Positions 8,987-17,583 are shown, counted from the first letter of the stretch. The stretch is DNA of 58,170 bases from Bacteroidia bacterium (GCA_026932145.1 JAIXKT010000048.1:1-58170), one strand, 5' to 3'. A program made the numbers and translations. The notes: generated by a model from the letters alone, not told the origin.

Positions 8987-9760
8987 TTATTTCAGTTTAA
9001 AGCGGATGGTTACTCTTGTTTTTTGAATTTTTCCGGATTCTATTGCGTTAAATCTCCATTTTTTGATAGCGTCCATACCGGCTTTTTTGAGTTCGGGTGA
9101 TGTTCCTATAGTTTTGGCAGTTACGCTTTTAACGCGGCCGTCTGGGGATATTACTATTTCAAAGGTGATTTTGGCTTCTTCATCGACTTCATATTTGGGC
9201 TGAGGTAAGGCTAAGGGAACTCTTCCGTTTAAGCCGTCTCCTTCACCTGTTCCCCACGCATACAATCCTTCTGGGTCTAACACTGGGGAGTTAGGTGTAC
9301 CTCTATTTCCTGTTCCGGAGGAATTGTTTCCGTGGTTAGACCCGCCGGATGTTTCGTCATTTAGGGTTTCTGCGGTACGTTTTACTTTCACTTTTTTCTT
9401 TTTGGGTTTTTCTTCGGCAGGCGGAGCAGAAACTTCACTTGGTTCAGAAGAAGATATTATTGGTTCTGTATTGTTAGAGGGAGTTGGGTCATCTTGAGCA
9501 GTACTGCTGGGTGCGTTTTCAGAAGGGGTTTCCGAAGCCTCAAAAAAGTTATTTATATCTTTACTGCCTTCGGTCATGTCTCCAAAGTCAATTCTACCGG
9601 CTGCTATCCACTGATTTTCCTCCGGATTCGGAACCTGCCCATGCACAATAACCAGAAAATAGGTTAATAGAAACAACAGTAACATTATTACTGATGTAGC
9701 TACCAAACTTATCTGCTTTCGTTTGCGTTCTTCAGCTTCAAAATCATATACTGCTGGCAT
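8987..9760 (-). CDS. TonB-like energy transducer
   Basis: This 257-residue protein has a short cytoplasmic N-terminus, one membrane segment (about residues 17-39), a long Ser/Pro/Lys-rich periplasmic linker with a KPKKKKVKVK stretch, and a C-terminal TonB domain (residues ~190-257; ITFEIVISPDGRVKSV, then KKWRFNA). TonB proteins carry proton-motive energy from ExbBD to outer-membrane receptors, two of which are encoded in this window. No exbB or exbD is adjacent. The promoter box TAGTTTTG ends 4 nt before the ATG, implying a nearly leaderless mRNA. The gly/asn-rich linker (residues 137-160) is low complexity. It may be one of several TonB paralogs. Confidence 0.8.
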   Translation of the reverse strand: MPAVYDFEAEERKRKQISLVATSVIMLLLFLLTYFLVIVHGQVPNPEENQWIAAGRIDFGDMTEGSKDINNFFEASETPSENAPSSTAQDDPTPSNNTEPIISSSEPSEVSAPPAEEKPKKKKVKVKRTAETLNDETSGGSNHGNNSSGTGNRGTPNSPVLDPEGLYAWGTGEGDGLNGRVPLALPQPKYEVDEEAKITFEIVISPDGRVKSVTAKTIGTSPELKKAGMDAIKKWRFNAIESGKIQKTRVTIRFKLK

Positions 9761-9764
9761 GGTT

Positions 9765-9772
9765 CAAAACTA
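9765..9772 (-). promoter_or_regulatory. -7 element TAGTTTTG, 4 nt before the TonB-like start
   Basis: This is a perfect TAnnTTTG match on the minus strand. Only AACC separates it from the ATG, so transcription should start at or next to the start codon. Confidence 0.55.
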
Positions 9773-10015
9773 CAAGGTTTTTATCTAACCGGAAAAAAAA
9801 GTTATACGAGAAACGCTACCTGCTTTGTTTCAGACTTGTGGATTTATCTTTTTAGGCTAAACTCTGATTTATAGTATTTTGATGTTTTTATAATACATTT
9901 AAAATAAATATTTTACATACTTATAGCGATATTATATTTGTAAATAATGCTAAGCAAATACTATATTCAAATATTGGTGCTATTAACGAAACTTATATCA
10001 AATACGGAATTATCT

Positions 10016-10381
10016 CTATAATTCATTACAAATCCAATTTCCTTCAGAATTGATTTTGAAGTGAAATACAGCGGTATCCCTAAATTTGCTATCTGGGATT
10101 GGGTTTCCTAAGGGAGGTGAAGAGTATATCCCGTTAATGATTGCTTTTACTGTCCAATTTTTGGGGGTAGTTTGCTCTTTGCTAATCAAATCAATGTTGT
10201 GTATGTGCCAACTCCCTCCACCTACAGCAGTACTTGATTTTAGATAATATAATCCGATTTGCTCTTTTATTTCATTATCTATATCACTATTTCTGTTGCA
10301 AGCCCAGAAAATTTGCGAAATACCTAATAATGTGATGGCTATGGTTTTTTGTAGCGATGCTGTATTGTTAAAAATATCCAT
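10016..10381 (-). CDS. Small putative lipoprotein
   Basis: I do not recognise this 121-residue protein. From the ATG at 10381 it has a hydrophobic segment ending in a lipobox-like IFWAC (Cys 28), followed by an Asn/Asp-rich tether and a small domain with several Trp and Gly residues. The domain could be NTF2- or cystatin-like, but no motif supports a name. An upstream in-frame GTG at 10423 is disfavoured because the box TAATTTTG (10405-10412) lies downstream of it. The gene stands alone between the TonB-like gene and the oxidoreductase, on the same strand. Confidence 0.5.
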   Translation of the reverse strand: MDIFNNTASLQKTIAITLLGISQIFWACNRNSDIDNEIKEQIGLYYLKSSTAVGGGSWHIHNIDLISKEQTTPKNWTVKAIINGIYSSPPLGNPIPDSKFRDTAVFHFKINSEGNWICNEL

Positions 10382-10404
10382 AAATATCAGCAAAAGAAAC
10401 ACAG

Positions 10405-10412
10405 CAAAATTA
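10405..10412 (-). promoter_or_regulatory. -7 element TAATTTTG for the small lipoprotein
   Basis: This is a perfect TAnnTTTG match, 23 nt before the ATG at 10381. It lies inside the longer reading frame and so argues for the shorter protein. Confidence 0.45.
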
Positions 10413-10436
10413 CTTCTGTTCACAAATCAGCAATGT

Positions 10437-11432
10437 TCATCGGCAGTTCAGGACTATCTTTCCAAAGAATTTTCCTTCTTTAAGGTCATTGATAGCTGCG
10501 AGAGCATCTGAGAGTGGCCGGGCTGGCTCAATAATCGGATGAATTTGATGTTTAGCAACAAAATCCAGCATTTGGGTAAAGTCTGTATCGCTTCCCATCG
10601 TGGTTCCTTTGATGGTAAACTGGCCAAAGAAGATACGTGGCATATCTAATTGTGGGACTGCGCCCAGCGTTGCTCCATAAAAGACTAATGTACCTGCCGG
10701 CTTTAAGATACGCAACAAGGTGTTAAAGTCTGGGCCGCCGGCACTATCTATAATTACGTCAAAACCACCAGAATCGCGTAGCAGTTTTTCGTGCCACTTA
10801 GCTTCTTTGTAAGATACCCCGCCGCTTGCTCCCATGGCTGTGAGTGTGTCAATTTTATCAATACTTCCGGAGGTTACAAAGACATTGGCTTGTGCGGCAA
10901 TAGCAAACTGGGCTGCAAATTGCGCCACTCCGCCGCCAACACCGGTAACTAATACATTCATTCCGGGTTCAATATTTCCCTTGTAAAAACAGGCTCTGAA
11001 GGCTGTTAGCCCCCCCAAAGGTAATGCAGCCGCTTCTTGAGCATTCAAGTAAGTCGGTTTCTCATGCAAACGATCTATCGGAATAGCGATATATTCGGCC
11101 AGTGTTCCGTCAGCAGGCATTCCCAAAATACGGTATGACTTTGACTGAAACCGGGGGTCATCACCCCAATTTTGATTGGGGTTTAGAATTACTTGTTTAC
11201 CTAACCAATGTTGATTTTCTGCTGTATCTCCTATCTCTACTACCACGCCGCAGCCGTCAGACCCTAATATTGAGGGCACAATTCCAGCATACAAGCCCAT
11301 TCGTATCCAATGGTCTCGACGGTTAAAGGCGGCTGCATCCAAACGAATAAGAGCTTCGTTAGATTTAATTTGGGGGATAGGCCGTTCAACCAAAGATACT
11401 TTTCCCGGCTCTTCTAATGCAAAAGCAATCAT
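10437..11432 (-). CDS. Zinc-free MDR-family NAD(P)H-dependent oxidoreductase (quinone reductase-like)
   Basis: This 331-residue protein is a medium-chain dehydrogenase/reductase. It has the N-terminal GroES-like domain with FNRRDHWIRMG and LGSDGCGVVVEIG, then a Rossmann nucleotide-binding domain with VLVTGVGGGVAQFAAQ (about residues 160-175) and FDVIIDSAGG. The catalytic-zinc Cys/His set of alcohol dehydrogenases is not evident, which points to the quinone-oxidoreductase/enoyl-reductase side of the family; the substrate cannot be told. The start overlaps the stop of the upstream gene as ATGA, so the two are translationally coupled although their products look unrelated. Confidence 0.8.
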   Translation of the reverse strand: MIAFALEEPGKVSLVERPIPQIKSNEALIRLDAAAFNRRDHWIRMGLYAGIVPSILGSDGCGVVVEIGDTAENQHWLGKQVILNPNQNWGDDPRFQSKSYRILGMPADGTLAEYIAIPIDRLHEKPTYLNAQEAAALPLGGLTAFRACFYKGNIEPGMNVLVTGVGGGVAQFAAQFAIAAQANVFVTSGSIDKIDTLTAMGASGGVSYKEAKWHEKLLRDSGGFDVIIDSAGGPDFNTLLRILKPAGTLVFYGATLGAVPQLDMPRIFFGQFTIKGTTMGSDTDFTQMLDFVAKHQIHPIIEPARPLSDALAAINDLKEGKFFGKIVLNCR

Positions 11433-12025
11433 TTTAATGAATAAAAAAGAAATGTCCCTGCTAATGAAATACCAACTCCAATACCGTACCCTAACCAGAC
11501 TTTATTCCGTTTGATTTGCCATGAGCGGCTTATGTATGCGTCCACGTAGGGGCGGTTGTTCATAAGTTCTGGATTAGGATACCCTAAGTTATGAGATTTT
11601 GGAGGAGTTTTGGTTGTGAAAAAAGCGGGAACTAAACCACAAACGGGGCCACAAGCCGCAGCACTAACTCCTGTAAGAATCATCGGCGTAACGTAACCGT
11701 GATAAAAAATGCTGGCATCACGAATGGCTTTTTGATACATATCGCCACCAAAGAGATTAGCGTTTTCATTGCTATTAGGTTTATTAGAATTTCGAGCATC
11801 AAAAACCGCTATACGGCCATCTGAGTACCTGACTTCTACAACTTCCCGAAGATTTAGTAAAAAATAATTTCCATTCGGGGCAGCATAATATCGAAAGCTA
11901 ATTGTGCTGTCTGTATATTGAATATCTGTAACCTGTAACCGCTCCCCATTCGTTTTAACGATAACATCTTGGGCAAATAGATTGACAAAAAATAAGTAAA
12001 AGAAAAACAGAAAATACAAACGCAT
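11429..12025 (-). CDS. Secreted/membrane protein of unknown function
   Basis: The 198-residue protein has a strongly hydrophobic signal peptide (residues 1-18, ending LFAQ). A small beta-rich domain (~19-80) with VIVKTNGERLQV and YFLLNLREVVEVRY resembles segments common in Bacteroidota proteins that report on or bind the envelope. A hydrophobic Ala/Gly/Cys-rich stretch near 113-130 and a C-terminal membrane helix (~178-196) follow. I do not recognise a named family. The promoter is the best in the window: TTG, 20 nt, then TAATTTTG, ending 5 nt before the ATG. It heads a two-gene operon with the oxidoreductase at 10437. Confidence 0.6.
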   Translation of the reverse strand: MRLYFLFFFYLFFVNLFAQDVIVKTNGERLQVTDIQYTDSTISFRYYAAPNGNYFLLNLREVVEVRYSDGRIAVFDARNSNKPNSNENANLFGGDMYQKAIRDASIFYHGYVTPMILTGVSAAACGPVCGLVPAFFTTKTPPKSHNLGYPNPELMNNRPYVDAYISRSWQIKRNKVWLGYGIGVGISLAGTFLFYSLK

Positions 12026-12030
12026 ACAGA

Positions 12031-12038
12031 CAAAATTA
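12031..12038 (-). promoter_or_regulatory. -7 element TAATTTTG with -33 TTG, 5 nt before the ATG at 12025
   Basis: The box is perfect, and a TTG lies 20 nt upstream of it on the minus strand. Only TCTGT separates the box from the start codon, so the transcript should be leaderless or have a leader of one or two bases. Confidence 0.65.
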
Positions 12039-12271
12039 GTTATAATTTAACTGACAATCAAATAAAGATGTATCAAAAAGTATTACTTTTTTATGGTAAT
12101 TATCTGTCTTAAATATAGCTAACTACATAACTTAGTAGTATTTAAAAGCCATAACACCAATTAAAAAAAGGTGAAAACCACAACAACTCACTAACACAGA
12201 AAACTATATGTCAATGGCCAGTTAAAGGCTAATTCTTATATTAGTCTTTGAGAATACCTATTCTTTGAGAA

Positions 12272-12472
12272 TCAGGAGTCTTTTTTCTTGTCTTCTTCAG
12301 CTTTATTTTTTATTTCTTGAACCTCCATACGAATTGTATGGGCAAGGTCTTTCAGGTCTTTCATCCCTTTTCTGATTCGGGTGCCGGCGGATTTATTTCC
12401 GTGCTCATAAAACTTGATAAAGTCATCTTCTAATGTTAAGATAAGCCCCTTAATTTCAGTGAATCTACTCAT
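12272..12472 (-). CDS. Histone H1-like DNA-binding protein (Hc1 family)
   Basis: This 66-residue protein matches the small Bacteroidota members of the chlamydial Hc1 histone family. The sequence MSRFTEIKGLILTLEDDF is followed by FYEHGNKSAGTRIRKGM and a Lys/Glu-rich helix with a basic end (EDKKKDS). Such proteins bind DNA non-specifically and may compact the nucleoid. It lies 39 bases downstream of the alpha-oxoamine synthase on the same strand and may share its transcript. The full protein seems intact. Confidence 0.85.
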   Translation of the reverse strand: MSRFTEIKGLILTLEDDFIKFYEHGNKSAGTRIRKGMKDLKDLAHTIRMEVQEIKNKAEEDKKKDS

Positions 12473-12511
12473 GGTTTTTGGTGTTAATTTGCGGGTAAAA
12501 ATCGAAAAAAA

Positions 12512-13753
12512 TTAATTAGCAACAAAATTATTTGTGTAAATTCCCGTATCTAATTTTTGGCGTACTGCTGAAAATGCTTCTAAGGTAGTCTGAACATCTT
12601 CTATGGAATGCGCAGCCGTTGGGATAATCCGCAGGATAATCACTCCTTTTTCTACAACAGGGTAAGTTACTATGGAAACGAAGATGTGGTAATTATGGCG
12701 TAAGTCTTTGGTTAGCAATGTGGCTTCAATTACTCCGCCTTTGAGGTAAACGGGTGTAACCGGTGTTGTTGTAATCCCAATGTCAAAGTTACGCTCGCGA
12801 AGCCCTTGCTGTAAAGCGTGAGTTATATCCCATAATTTTGTTCGTAACTCCGGATGATTCATCAATAATTCCAAACGCTTTAATGCACCGATAACTATAG
12901 GTAAGGGTAATGTTTTTGCGTAAATCTGGCTACGCATGTGGTAACGAAGATATTGAATAATCGTTTTGTCTCCGGCTACGAAAGCGCCTATAAGTGCCAT
13001 AGATTTAGCGAAGGTGCAGAATATTATATCTACGTCTTTTTGTACTCCATAATGTTCTGCTGTTCCGGCTCCTGTGGGGCCCATCACGCCGAAGCCGTGT
13101 GCGTCATCAATTAACAGGCGGAATTTGTACTTTGACTTTAAGCGTACTATTTCGTCTAATTTTCCGGTATCTCCTTTCATTCCAAATACTCCTTCGGTAA
13201 TAACGAGGATTCCACCGCCGGTTTGTTCTGCATATTTTGTGGCCTTTTGCAGGCGGTCATCTAACTGCGCCATATCGTTATGAGCAAATACAAATCGCTT
13301 TGCTTGGCTCAATAACATTCCGTCAATGATGCAAGCATGGGATAAATGGTCATAAACAATAACGTCTTTTCTATCTACAAGTGCTTGAACTATAGATACA
13401 AGTCCCTGATAACCAAAGTTTAGTAGATAAGCATCTTCTTTTTCCATGAAAGCGGATACTTTTTTCTCAAATTCTTCGTGGTAGTCAGTATTTCCGGTAA
13501 GCATTCTGGATCCCATTGGGTAGGCAAGCCCCCATTCGGTGGTGGCTTCGGTGTCTGCCTTACGGACTTCCGGGTGGTTAGCTAAACCTAAGTAGTTGTT
13601 TAAAGACCAGCAAAGTACTTCTTCACCCATGAAGTGCATCTTAGGCTGAATTTGCCCTTCTAACTTGGGAAAGCTAAAATAGCCGTGCCCCATCTCTGCA
13701 TATTTTCCCAAATCACTGCGCATATTACGCGCTATTTTGTCGAATATATCCAC
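12512..13753 (-). CDS. Alpha-oxoamine synthase (serine palmitoyltransferase / KBL-like)
   Basis: This PLP enzyme of fold type I belongs to the family that joins an amino acid to an acyl-CoA thioester: serine palmitoyltransferase, glycine C-acetyltransferase (KBL), AONS and ALAS. It shows DDAHGFGVMG, the His in YDHLSHACIIDG, and the PLP lysine in FCTFAKSMAL (about K250 from the start used here). In sphingolipid-making Bacteroidota such enzymes are often SPT, but the substrate cannot be read from sequence. Start: I chose the GTG at 13753 (413 residues). The GTG at 13789 lies upstream of a TATCTTTG box (13779-13786) and would not be transcribed from it. Confidence 0.8.
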   Translation of the reverse strand: MDIFDKIARNMRSDLGKYAEMGHGYFSFPKLEGQIQPKMHFMGEEVLCWSLNNYLGLANHPEVRKADTEATTEWGLAYPMGSRMLTGNTDYHEEFEKKVSAFMEKEDAYLLNFGYQGLVSIVQALVDRKDVIVYDHLSHACIIDGMLLSQAKRFVFAHNDMAQLDDRLQKATKYAEQTGGGILVITEGVFGMKGDTGKLDEIVRLKSKYKFRLLIDDAHGFGVMGPTGAGTAEHYGVQKDVDIIFCTFAKSMALIGAFVAGDKTIIQYLRYHMRSQIYAKTLPLPIVIGALKRLELLMNHPELRTKLWDITHALQQGLRERNFDIGITTTPVTPVYLKGGVIEATLLTKDLRHNYHIFVSIVTYPVVEKGVIILRIIPTAAHSIEDVQTTLEAFSAVRQKLDTGIYTNNFVAN

Positions 13754-13778
13754 TTGGTATTTTTGGTTGAAATTATCA

Positions 13779-13786
13779 CAAAGATA
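13779..13786 (-). promoter_or_regulatory. -7 element TATCTTTG for the alpha-oxoamine synthase
   Basis: This is a perfect TAnnTTTG match, 25 nt before the GTG at 13753. It lies inside the longest reading frame, and so supports the shorter product. Confidence 0.5.
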
Positions 13787-13958
13787 CACTGTTTTATAAC
13801 GTTGTTCCGGAAAAAATATAAATTATCTCTATACCTTGACCCAAGATAAATAAACCGTAATCTCATAACTTTGAGCGGATAAAAATAATTTATCAGTACA
13901 AACAGCCCTAAAACAGAATCTTTTTGTTTCCTTAGGAAACTTTAAACGGTTCGTTACG

Positions 13959-13966
13959 TAACTTTG
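13959..13966 (+). promoter_or_regulatory. -7 element TAACTTTG for the coiled-coil gene
   Basis: This is a perfect TAnnTTTG match ending 10 nt before the ATG at 13977. The 5' leader can be only a few bases long. There is no clear -33 TTG at the usual distance. Confidence 0.5.
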
Positions 13967-13976
13967 TTTTGGGAAT

Positions 13977-14918
13977 ATGGTTTGGGATAAGTTTCAAAAA
14001 AAAATAAAGCAATACGTTCATAAGCGAAAGTATGGTATTGATTTAGACCAGCGGCTGGAAGACCCTCTTTTAGCATTAGGACAGATTATGCGGGAGCTGC
14101 AAGCCTCTATTTCTGACCACACCAAAGGATTGGAAGTTACCAAACAGCGTCAAGCAGAAATCCGCCAGTATATTCAGCAATTTCAGCAGGAGCAGCATCG
14201 GCTGCTGCAAATACTTGACCGCGCCAGAAATAACCAAAATGTTTCAACCCACGAAATTCAACAGCAAATTGTTCTCTGCCAAAACCAAATCTCTCAGTAT
14301 GAACAGCTAAATCTTTCTATGGAAAACTCCATTAAAGAAGTAGAACAAGCTATCGCTCGATTGCAATTTAAACTTAATGAAACAAGGGCTAAAGAAGCTG
14401 TTTTAATCTTAAAAAGAAATACTGCCCAAACCGAAAAAGAATTAGGAAGGCAGCTCAGTCGGGTAGATTTAGATGAACAGGAAGCCGAAATTAATCGAAT
14501 GGAGGCCGAAGCCGAAGCTCTTCTCCAATTAACCCATACCAACGACCCACAGCAAGAACTTCAAGTATTAGACCAAGAACTTAAAAAGCAAATTCAATTG
14601 CAAGAAATTGAAAATCAGCTAATTAAACAAAAAAAAGAAACTGAAAAAAAACAAGCCCAATTATTAGATAAATACTTTGATGTTTTTAACCTAAAAACTA
14701 AAAAAGAAGAACCAAAACTACCTGATAAACAGCTATTAATAACAGATTTTTTCAAACCAAAAGATAAAAACCCAGATAATATAAAAAATTTCTTTTCGGA
14801 AGAAAAAAAATCTGAGTCATCAAAAGATGAGATTTTAAATTCATTTTTTGACCCAAAAGATGACTCTAAGAAAAAAAAACATCCTAAAGATTTATTGGAC
14901 GATTTTTTTAAGGACTGA
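13977..14918 (+). CDS. Coiled-coil protein, distantly PspA-like, with FF motifs at its C-terminus
   Basis: The 313-residue protein is almost wholly helical and very rich in Gln, Glu and Lys. The basic N-terminal helix (FQKKIKQYVHKRKYG) and LEDPLLALGQIMRELQASI are reminiscent of PspA/IM30 membrane-remodelling proteins, followed by long coiled coil to about residue 235. The tail (about 254-313) is acidic and basic in turn and repeats a short motif four times: ITDFFKPKDK, IKNFFSEEKK, LNSFFDPKDD and LLDDFFKD. This looks like a set of docking peptides on a flexible tail. It is followed 6 bases later by an unknown membrane protein, a likely partner. The PspA likeness is weak. Confidence 0.5.
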   Translation: MVWDKFQKKIKQYVHKRKYGIDLDQRLEDPLLALGQIMRELQASISDHTKGLEVTKQRQAEIRQYIQQFQQEQHRLLQILDRARNNQNVSTHEIQQQIVLCQNQISQYEQLNLSMENSIKEVEQAIARLQFKLNETRAKEAVLILKRNTAQTEKELGRQLSRVDLDEQEAEINRMEAEAEALLQLTHTNDPQQELQVLDQELKKQIQLQEIENQLIKQKKETEKKQAQLLDKYFDVFNLKTKKEEPKLPDKQLLITDFFKPKDKNPDNIKNFFSEEKKSESSKDEILNSFFDPKDDSKKKKHPKDLLDDFFKD

Positions 14919-14924
14919 AGATAA

Positions 14925-16079
14925 ATGAAAGTATTATTTAGATTTTTTAAAGCATCTTTTAGGTTATTAATAGATTTTTTGAAGGCTATAATCACCATAC
15001 CTTTACAGCCGTTACTATTTATTTTCAATCCAAATAAATTCAGTTCTAAGCAGTTATTGCGTTTTTTAATAGGAGTTTCTGCGCTGGAAATCTTGTTTTT
15101 GGTTGTTGTAGCTCTCGCCATTTCATCTGCGTGGAAAGATTTGCGCCAAAACGATACCAGACTTATTATCCGAGAATATTTAGACAGCAAGTGGACTGAT
15201 ACAGCGAGAATTGCATTTAAGGAGTCCTTGGTAAGTCGTTTTGCAAACGGAACTTTTCCCGAACCTACCGATACTCCGTATCAAATTCTCCCAAGTAAGA
15301 TAGTTATCACCTTTTGTGATAGCTTAGAGAACGCACTTCATAGCCAAGATAAATCCAAAAGTTCACACAATAAGATTTTGTCGTTGAAGGGACGTTGGTA
15401 TTTGGCTTTGTCTGAAAAAAGGGATTCCATCGAAAAGTTATCTGAATACAAAGAATTTGCCCAAAATCATAATTTCCAAAATCAATCAATTACTGAATAT
15501 ACGCAATATTTTGCACCTAATTTATATGCCTTTTGGTTGATTTTATTGATACCGGCTGTTGTTATCGGGCTGTATTATAATCTGAGTTCTATCAAACTCC
15601 TTTGGAATATCCCGAATATTTACTTTTCAGAAATTCCTGATTTGTATGATTTTAACCAATTTAGTTCACCTGTGGTGGGGGTGATTCGCTGGTCTTTTCT
15701 GATGCTCTATTTATTGCTGTTAATAAACATCGTGATTGGCATTGTAGCACTTATTTCTATGCTGATTGGTTCTGTTATTATTTTGATATTAGGGATACTT
15801 GTTGGAGTTATTATAATAGCTACCCTTGGGTTAATTTTGTTGTCAGATAATTTTACGGTGGGAAATTCCTTTGGTGAGGTATGGGACTGGGCTACTTGGC
15901 CAGTCCGGTTTTTTGGTTGGGAGGAATCTATCTTACATTCAATAGGAATCACGCCGGAATCATTTATCCTTACTCAGGCTACTATTGCGGTTATTTTACC
16001 GGCAATAATTTGTATTTGGCTTTTGAGGCATAAAGATGCGCTGTGGCAATTTGCTAACTCAAAGATTGGTAAGGAATAA
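14925..16079 (+). CDS. Unknown multi-pass membrane protein
   Basis: I do not recognise this 384-residue protein. It has a basic N-terminus, a membrane helix near residues 46-68, a soluble part (about 70-200) with several charged helices, and a cluster of hydrophobic segments from about 203 to the end (near 203-223, 255-315 and 345-370). The stretch at 262-310 is unusually rich in Ile, Leu, Val and Gly. It starts 6 bases after the coiled-coil gene and faces a convergent gene 27 bases on, so the two genes form an isolated operon. A role with the coiled-coil protein at the inner membrane is an inference from position only. Confidence 0.5.
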   Translation: MKVLFRFFKASFRLLIDFLKAIITIPLQPLLFIFNPNKFSSKQLLRFLIGVSALEILFLVVVALAISSAWKDLRQNDTRLIIREYLDSKWTDTARIAFKESLVSRFANGTFPEPTDTPYQILPSKIVITFCDSLENALHSQDKSKSSHNKILSLKGRWYLALSEKRDSIEKLSEYKEFAQNHNFQNQSITEYTQYFAPNLYAFWLILLIPAVVIGLYYNLSSIKLLWNIPNIYFSEIPDLYDFNQFSSPVVGVIRWSFLMLYLLLLINIVIGIVALISMLIGSVIILILGILVGVIIIATLGLILLSDNFTVGNSFGEVWDWATWPVRFFGWEESILHSIGITPESFILTQATIAVILPAIICIWLLRHKDALWQFANSKIGKE

Positions 16080-16106
16080 TGGATAAGAATTATTCTTAGG
16101 TTTATT

Positions 16107-17147
16107 TTAACGTAGTAATCCTAAGACTTCGGTATCCTGCGGTAGATTATTTCCGTGCCATTTTCCCAAGCAAATTCCATTTTTCAGCAGCATAAATCCC
16201 AAGTTTGAACGTATCATCGTTTTCAGCACGGTTTGGTCCATACTTGCTACGCAAAAAGGAATTTTGTAATTTGCAATAGTAGCACTTTTAACGTCTCTGG
16301 TAGAGGCAGTAGCTCCTAAGACTTTTATTTCTTTGCGGGAAAGCCGTATTGCTAAGTTTGTAAGGCTCACATACTCATCACTATTAATGGAGGCCATATC
16401 CCGCATGATTATGATGAATGTATTTCCTTCAAACTCATCCATTTTGCAGTCAAGTCCAATGGGAGTATAATCTTTGGCTATAAATTCTCCTTTTTCGTTT
16501 AAAGTTGTGGTGTTATGTTTTATATCAGCACCTACTTTGTAGGGTAAAAAATCCAACATCGGTAAATTTGCCCAATTATACCAAGTTAAGAAACAAGTGC
16601 CTGCAAAAACGATGGGTACAAGTATATCATTAACAATATTTTCCCAGAAATTTGTGATTTTTTCTCTATGAACGAATAAGAAGCCAATCATGCCCATCAA
16701 CACAAGATCTTTTATGAAAGATTCAAGGGGGGTTAGTTTCAGCACATCGCCAAAACAACCACAATCCGAAACTAAGCCGGTTCTGAATGAGTATCCAGTG
16801 AGTAGCGTAAAAAAGATTATCATCAGCAGCATAGAACTTGTGGTGAAGCGGGGAACGTAGCCTAACAAAAGTGTAATAGCTGTAAAAACCTCAAAAATAG
16901 CAATGGCAGCAGCTATCGCTATCGAAAAAGGCGTAAAATGAATAAACCCCGGAAATAAGTTCCGCTCAAAGACGTGAAAGTACTCTTCTAACTTGTATGC
17001 AAAACCAGTAATGTCATTTACCTTGATGAACCCAGATATTAAAAACAAAATACCTACTAAAATCCGAAATGTCCATAATACAAACATTACTTTGGGATTA
17101 ACGACTTTTTTGTTTCTTAAAAATGGTGAATTCTTGGCAGCTACCAT
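16107..17147 (-). CDS. DoxX/MauE-like membrane protein with a thioredoxin-like C-terminal part (BT_3928 family)
   Basis: The 346-residue protein opens with four membrane helices in the DoxX/MauE pattern (FRILVGILFLISGFIKVND, FTPFSIAIAAAIAIFEV, then two more by residue ~165). It carries the loop VSDCGCFGD, whose CxC cysteines suit redox work. A further helix (~170-190) precedes a soluble thioredoxin-fold-like domain that lacks an obvious CxxC (only C234 and C278 remain). Bacteroidota proteins of this layout are annotated BT_3928 family; a part in envelope thiol chemistry is an inference. Its own promoter, TTG-N18-TAACTTTG, lies 20 nt upstream. Confidence 0.65.
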   Translation of the reverse strand: MVAAKNSPFLRNKKVVNPKVMFVLWTFRILVGILFLISGFIKVNDITGFAYKLEEYFHVFERNLFPGFIHFTPFSIAIAAAIAIFEVFTAITLLLGYVPRFTTSSMLLMIIFFTLLTGYSFRTGLVSDCGCFGDVLKLTPLESFIKDLVLMGMIGFLFVHREKITNFWENIVNDILVPIVFAGTCFLTWYNWANLPMLDFLPYKVGADIKHNTTTLNEKGEFIAKDYTPIGLDCKMDEFEGNTFIIIMRDMASINSDEYVSLTNLAIRLSRKEIKVLGATASTRDVKSATIANYKIPFCVASMDQTVLKTMIRSNLGFMLLKNGICLGKWHGNNLPQDTEVLGLLR

Positions 17148-17167
17148 AAATTTATCTTCGTTGGCAA

Positions 17168-17175
17168 CAAAGTTA
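17168..17175 (-). promoter_or_regulatory. -33/-7 promoter (TTG-N18-TAACTTTG) of the DoxX-like gene
   Basis: The -7 box is perfect and a TTTG lies at the right distance upstream on the minus strand. The box ends 20 nt before the ATG at 17147. Confidence 0.6.
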
Positions 17176-17229
17176 CAACATTCAAACTGTATTCAAACAA
17201 TTTGGCTATTCTTGCTGAATACTTAAGCG

Positions 17230-17547
17230 TTAAGGCTGCTTTCGTTCGTTTTGAGAAAGCCTTTTAGCTAAGTTTAAAATAGAGTTTTGAAGCGATTTTA
17301 GGGTCTGGTTGGACTCAATGGTCTGGGAAACTTTGTTTCGCAGAAGTGCCCGAAAAGATCGCTCCAAATTGTATTGTTCTAAGCAAAATTCACAGGATTC
17401 AATTCGAGATTGGATGCTTTCCGCTTTTTCTTGGCTAATTTCTCCATCTAAAAGTTCTTCTAACTCTTGGATAATCTGCTCACATTCTTCTGAGGTGTAA
17501 GGAGAATCCGGCCTTTTAACGCCGTACTTGTTAGCTGGGTTGTTCAT
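17230..17547 (-). CDS. Putative anti-sigma factor, ZAS-like with an incomplete zinc site
   Basis: This 105-residue protein follows the ECF sigma gene by 36 bases. It has the anti-sigma layout: a first Cys (C22) before a DGEIS turn, then a CxxC (C52-C55) at the end of the next helix, in SCEFCLEQYNLERSFR. The zinc-binding anti-sigma motif normally has His four residues before the first Cys of the CxxC; here that place is Arg (R48), so the classical H-C-C set is broken. No membrane helix follows, so it would be soluble. I chose the ATG at 17547; the upstream TTG is unlikely. Sigma binding is inferred from position and pattern. Confidence 0.65.
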   Translation of the reverse strand: MNNPANKYGVKRPDSPYTSEECEQIIQELEELLDGEISQEKAESIQSRIESCEFCLEQYNLERSFRALLRNKVSQTIESNQTLKSLQNSILNLAKRLSQNERKQP

Positions 17548-17583
17548 ATAAAAAAAATACAAATTAGGGAGTGGTTAATAGTT

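Noticed and set aside
14615-15190. A 191-codon antisense frame across the coiled-coil/membrane gene pair.
   Set aside because: It is a shadow of the Lys/Glu-rich plus-strand genes (Phe/Ser-rich on the reverse), with a low-complexity translation and no promoter.
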